A DNA stretch of 34,012 bases. Origin: Bacteroidaceae bacterium (lineage in GTDB: Bacteria; Bacteroidota; Bacteroidia; Bacteroidales; Bacteroidaceae). The position numbers and the translations under genes were made by a program. Every line of letters starts with the position of its first letter. Position 1 is the stretch's first letter. This document shows positions 32,434 to 34,012 of the stretch, in pieces. Location: positions 1 to 34,012 of the forward strand of contig JAGCNZ010000130.1 in the NCBI GenBank assembly GCA_017645655.1, given 5' to 3'. The notes below the pieces were generated by a model. It had not been told where the DNA came from. It saw only the letters and a program-made list of their open reading frames with translations, and ran no database searches.

Positions 32434-33021
32434 TTAGAAGCCACCGCCGCCAGGGCCGCCGAAGCCGCCACCACGCTGTCCGCCTCCGAAGCCACCGCCG
32501 CGAGGACCACCTTCGAAGTTGCCGCGACGCTGGTTATCACCGTTGCCTTGACGACGCATCTGCTCGCGACCTGCCTGCTGACCGCGTTGGGGATTGAGCA
32601 CCTTCAGCACTTGCTGAGGAGTAAGCACTTTGCCAAACTCTTCGGCATACTTCTTCTGAACCTCCAGACGCTTCTGCATCGTAGAGATCTGCTGCTCCTG
32701 ACGCTCGAAATACTGCTTCATCTGCTTTTCCGCATCTTCCTTGCTCAGTTCCTTCTTCTCGTCGCCACGCTCAGCTTGTTCTTGACGCTGACCTTGGTTC
32801 TGGTTGGTTGCGAACATTTCCTTCTGGTAGGAAGCGTAGGTTTCAAGGAACGACTTCTTTGCTTCGTCCTTCAGATTGAGTTCTGTAGCCATGCGGTCGC
32901 CGGCTCTTTCGATGCGTTCGGTCATTGCCTTTGCACGGTCTTCTGCATTTCCACGCTCTTGAGCGCTTACGGCAGTGCTGCCCATGAGAGCCACGACTGC
33001 CAAGATGATTGTCTTTCTCAT
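32434..33021 (-). CDS. Spy/CpxP-like periplasmic protein with glycine-rich tail
   Basis: The product has 195 residues. A signal peptide (MRKTIILAVVALMGSTAVSA) leads to a mature helical part rich in Glu, Gln, Lys and Arg (about 22-150). It includes AKAMTERIERAGDRMATELN and EEFGKVLTPQQVLKVL, the LTPQQ-type motif of Spy/CpxP-like proteins. From about 150 the chain becomes Arg/Gln/Gly-rich and ends in GGF steps (FEGGPRGGGFGGGQRGGGFG and on), a low-complexity tail. Related Bacteroidales proteins are thought to be envelope-stress chaperones or metal-responsive sensors, but that is inferred from the family. It has its own strong terminator. I saw no clear promoter in the 102-nt gap upstream. Confidence 0.8.
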   Translation of the reverse strand: MRKTIILAVVALMGSTAVSAQERGNAEDRAKAMTERIERAGDRMATELNLKDEAKKSFLETYASYQKEMFATNQNQGQRQEQAERGDEKKELSKEDAEKQMKQYFERQEQQISTMQKRLEVQKKYAEEFGKVLTPQQVLKVLNPQRGQQAGREQMRRQGNGDNQRRGNFEGGPRGGGFGGGQRGGGFGGPGGGGF

Positions 33022-33123
33022 AATTAATTGGTTTATAACGTTGTTTGTAATCTTGTCACACTCGTTTGACCAGGCGACCTGCCGTAAAGTTTAATCGGAA
33101 TTGTCGCTTCTAACGTTTTTTAA

Positions 33124-33957
33124 CTATCTGACGGTGATGTGGAAGCATCCCTGCTTGACTTCATACTTGATGTAGCACATATCCTTCTCTCGGATATCGC
33201 GGAGCACTTCGCTCAGCACCCATTTGAGTGTGTCGTTCTGAACGGCCCTGCGCTCCGGCTTGCCTGGCGGCGAGACCGTGGAATAGCGGTTGTAGCAGAT
33301 GTCGAACGTGGTTCCAAAGCGATGACAACTCTCTGTGGAAGCGTTTCCATTACGCTGTGCCAGTCGGGCCACATCGTCTTCTGTCCTAAGCACACTCGAT
33401 ACGATGATACGATGAAGGGGTATACCTTTTATATATAGGCTGTCAAGATAGTTGCGACCTATCGTCGAAAGCAGATGAGAGGCACGAGGCACAAGGTAAG
33501 GGATGCTGTGACTCATGCCTTTATCTATGCAGTAGAAAGGATTTGCCCCGACATAGACGAGTTCTTTCCTGCGGTGCTCCGCCTCTTCTCGGTTGCGGAC
33601 GGGACGAACGCCCCACTTCCTGGCTGCCACGATCTGCACCTCCTGAACGTCGGGGAAGCAGGCTGCATAGGAATAGACGCTGCGCACGGGATGCCACTTC
33701 ACACGGTCTCCCGGATTAGCAGACAGGTTCTTCAGCTCAGGACCACTCAGTCCTCCTTCAGTCCCACCATGGGAGGACTGGAGTCCCACCGTGGGAGGAC
33801 TGGAGTCCTCCTGTGGTGGGACGAATTCCGGGACTGGCTGCGTTTCGCCAGTCTTCTCGCCAGCCGTCACCTCAGGGAACGCCAGCCTTACCGCCCCAAG
33901 CAGCAGGACTGTGCCCCCAAACAGGCCTAAAAATATCTTCTTCTTCAGTCTTCTCAT
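33124..33957 (-). CDS. DUF5715-family membrane-anchored protein (M15 peptidase-like)
   Basis: The frame opens at 33975, but a TACTTTTG promoter overlaps that ATG, so the ATG at 33957 (MRRLKKKIFLGLFGGTVLLL) is the better start and gives 277 residues. The N-terminus is a basic signal anchor. A Pro/Gly/Ser-rich linker (about 28-70) is encoded partly by 22-bp repeats. The folded part runs from about 80 to the end and includes YVGANPFYCIDKG, IPYLVPRASHLLSTIGRNYL, ESCHRFGTTFDICYNRY and VLSEVLRDIREKDMCYIKYE. The HRFGTTFD segment resembles the His/Asp metal-binding part of D-Ala-D-Ala carboxypeptidase-like (M15) folds, as in DUF5715. A periplasmic cell-wall role is plausible but unproven. Confidence 0.8.
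   Translation of the reverse strand: MRRLKKKIFLGLFGGTVLLLGAVRLAFPEVTAGEKTGETQPVPEFVPPQEDSSPPTVGLQSSHGGTEGGLSGPELKNLSANPGDRVKWHPVRSVYSYAACFPDVQEVQIVAARKWGVRPVRNREEAEHRRKELVYVGANPFYCIDKGMSHSIPYLVPRASHLLSTIGRNYLDSLYIKGIPLHRIIVSSVLRTEDDVARLAQRNGNASTESCHRFGTTFDICYNRYSTVSPPGKPERRAVQNDTLKWVLSEVLRDIREKDMCYIKYEVKQGCFHITVR
33748..33825. repeat. GC-rich 22-bp repeat inside the DUF5715 gene
   Basis: Two 22-bp units (33762-33783 and 33784-33805) read TCCCACCRTGGGA followed by GGACTGGAG and differ at one base. Partial units flank them on both sides (CAGTCCTCC from 33748; TCCTCCTGTGGTGGGAC from 33806). TCCCACCATGGGA and GGACTGGAGTCC are both near-palindromic, so stable hairpins are expected in DNA and mRNA. 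Because 22 is not a multiple of 3, successive units are read in different frames. Confidence 0.88.
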
Positions 33958-33972
33958 TGCCGTTTTGTCGTA

Positions 33973-33980
33973 CAAAAGTA
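33973..33980 (-). promoter_or_regulatory. -7 box of the DUF5715 gene
   Basis: The minus strand reads TACTTTTG, matching TAnnTTTG, with initiation near 33966 and a leader of about 9 nt to the ATG at 33957. The box overlaps the more upstream ATG at 33975, which argues against that codon as the start. No TTG lies at the -33 distance within the window. Confidence 0.5.
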
Positions 33981-33990
33981 CAACAAAAAA

Positions 33991-34011
33991 GTGAAAAGTG
34001 AAAAGTGAAAA
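33991..34011. repeat. Heptamer GTGAAAA tandem repeat
   Basis: GTGAAAA occurs three times in tandem up to the window edge and may continue beyond it. It lies just upstream of the DUF5715 promoter, in the -33 region. Confidence 0.7.
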
Positions 34012-34012
34012 G

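Overview
The window looks like a chromosomal segment of a Bacteroidales bacterium, most likely Prevotella or a close relative. The evidence is two SusC/SusD outer-membrane pairs with lipoprotein partners, the linked zapB-like, zapA and rny genes, a carboxyspermidine-type dehydrogenase beside recA, DUF5715 and glycine-rich Spy-like proteins, Bacteroidetes promoters (TTG/TTTG, about 20 nt, TAnnTTTG) and a lack of Shine-Dalgarno sites. No rRNA, tRNA, CRISPR array, integrase or insertion sequence was seen.

Layout. 1-1673 (minus strand): a truncated exported protein, preceded by a secreted protein with three calycin-like repeats and a dockerin-like tail. 2084-18919 (minus strand): a six-gene operon ordered FAS1 lipoprotein, SusC, SusD, FAS1 lipoprotein, SusC, SusD. 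It is probably a surface capture and uptake locus; no glycoside hydrolase or local regulator accompanies it. 19533-21821 (minus strand): a secreted M6-family zinc protease, divergent from a ThiD/PdxK-like kinase at 21908-22675 (plus strand). 22872-26864: a Wzc-type tyrosine kinase and a polyprenyl-phosphate sugar-phosphotransferase, divergently transcribed; these are exopolysaccharide functions. 26910-29796 (plus strand): an unknown conserved protein, then zapB-like, zapA and rny. 30021-33957 (minus strand): recA, the spermidine-pathway dehydrogenase, a Spy-like periplasmic protein and a DUF5715 protein.

The most unusual feature is a family of 22-bp tandem repeats. Three intergenic arrays (about 1850-2002, 22696-22810 and 29798-29945) repeat the palindrome CACGTG every 21-22 bp, with an AT-rich, often palindromic middle. 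All three have the same orientation. Each lies just beyond the terminator hairpin of a leftward gene (susD, wzc-like, recA). The end units differ from the internal units in a similar way in all three. A fourth array with a different unit but the same 22-bp period and position (19366-19453) lies beyond the terminator hairpin of the M6 protease. A fifth 22-bp repeat, GC-rich and doubly palindromic, is inside the DUF5715 coding region. I do not recognise these as a named element. I could not search databases, so novelty is unproven.

Regulatory signals are readable. TAnnTTTG boxes precede most transcription units. The kinase gene at 21908 appears almost leaderless. Palindromes occupy the promoter spacers of the divergent wzc-like and sugar-transferase genes. 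One promoter has its -33 element inside the loop of the preceding gene's terminator.
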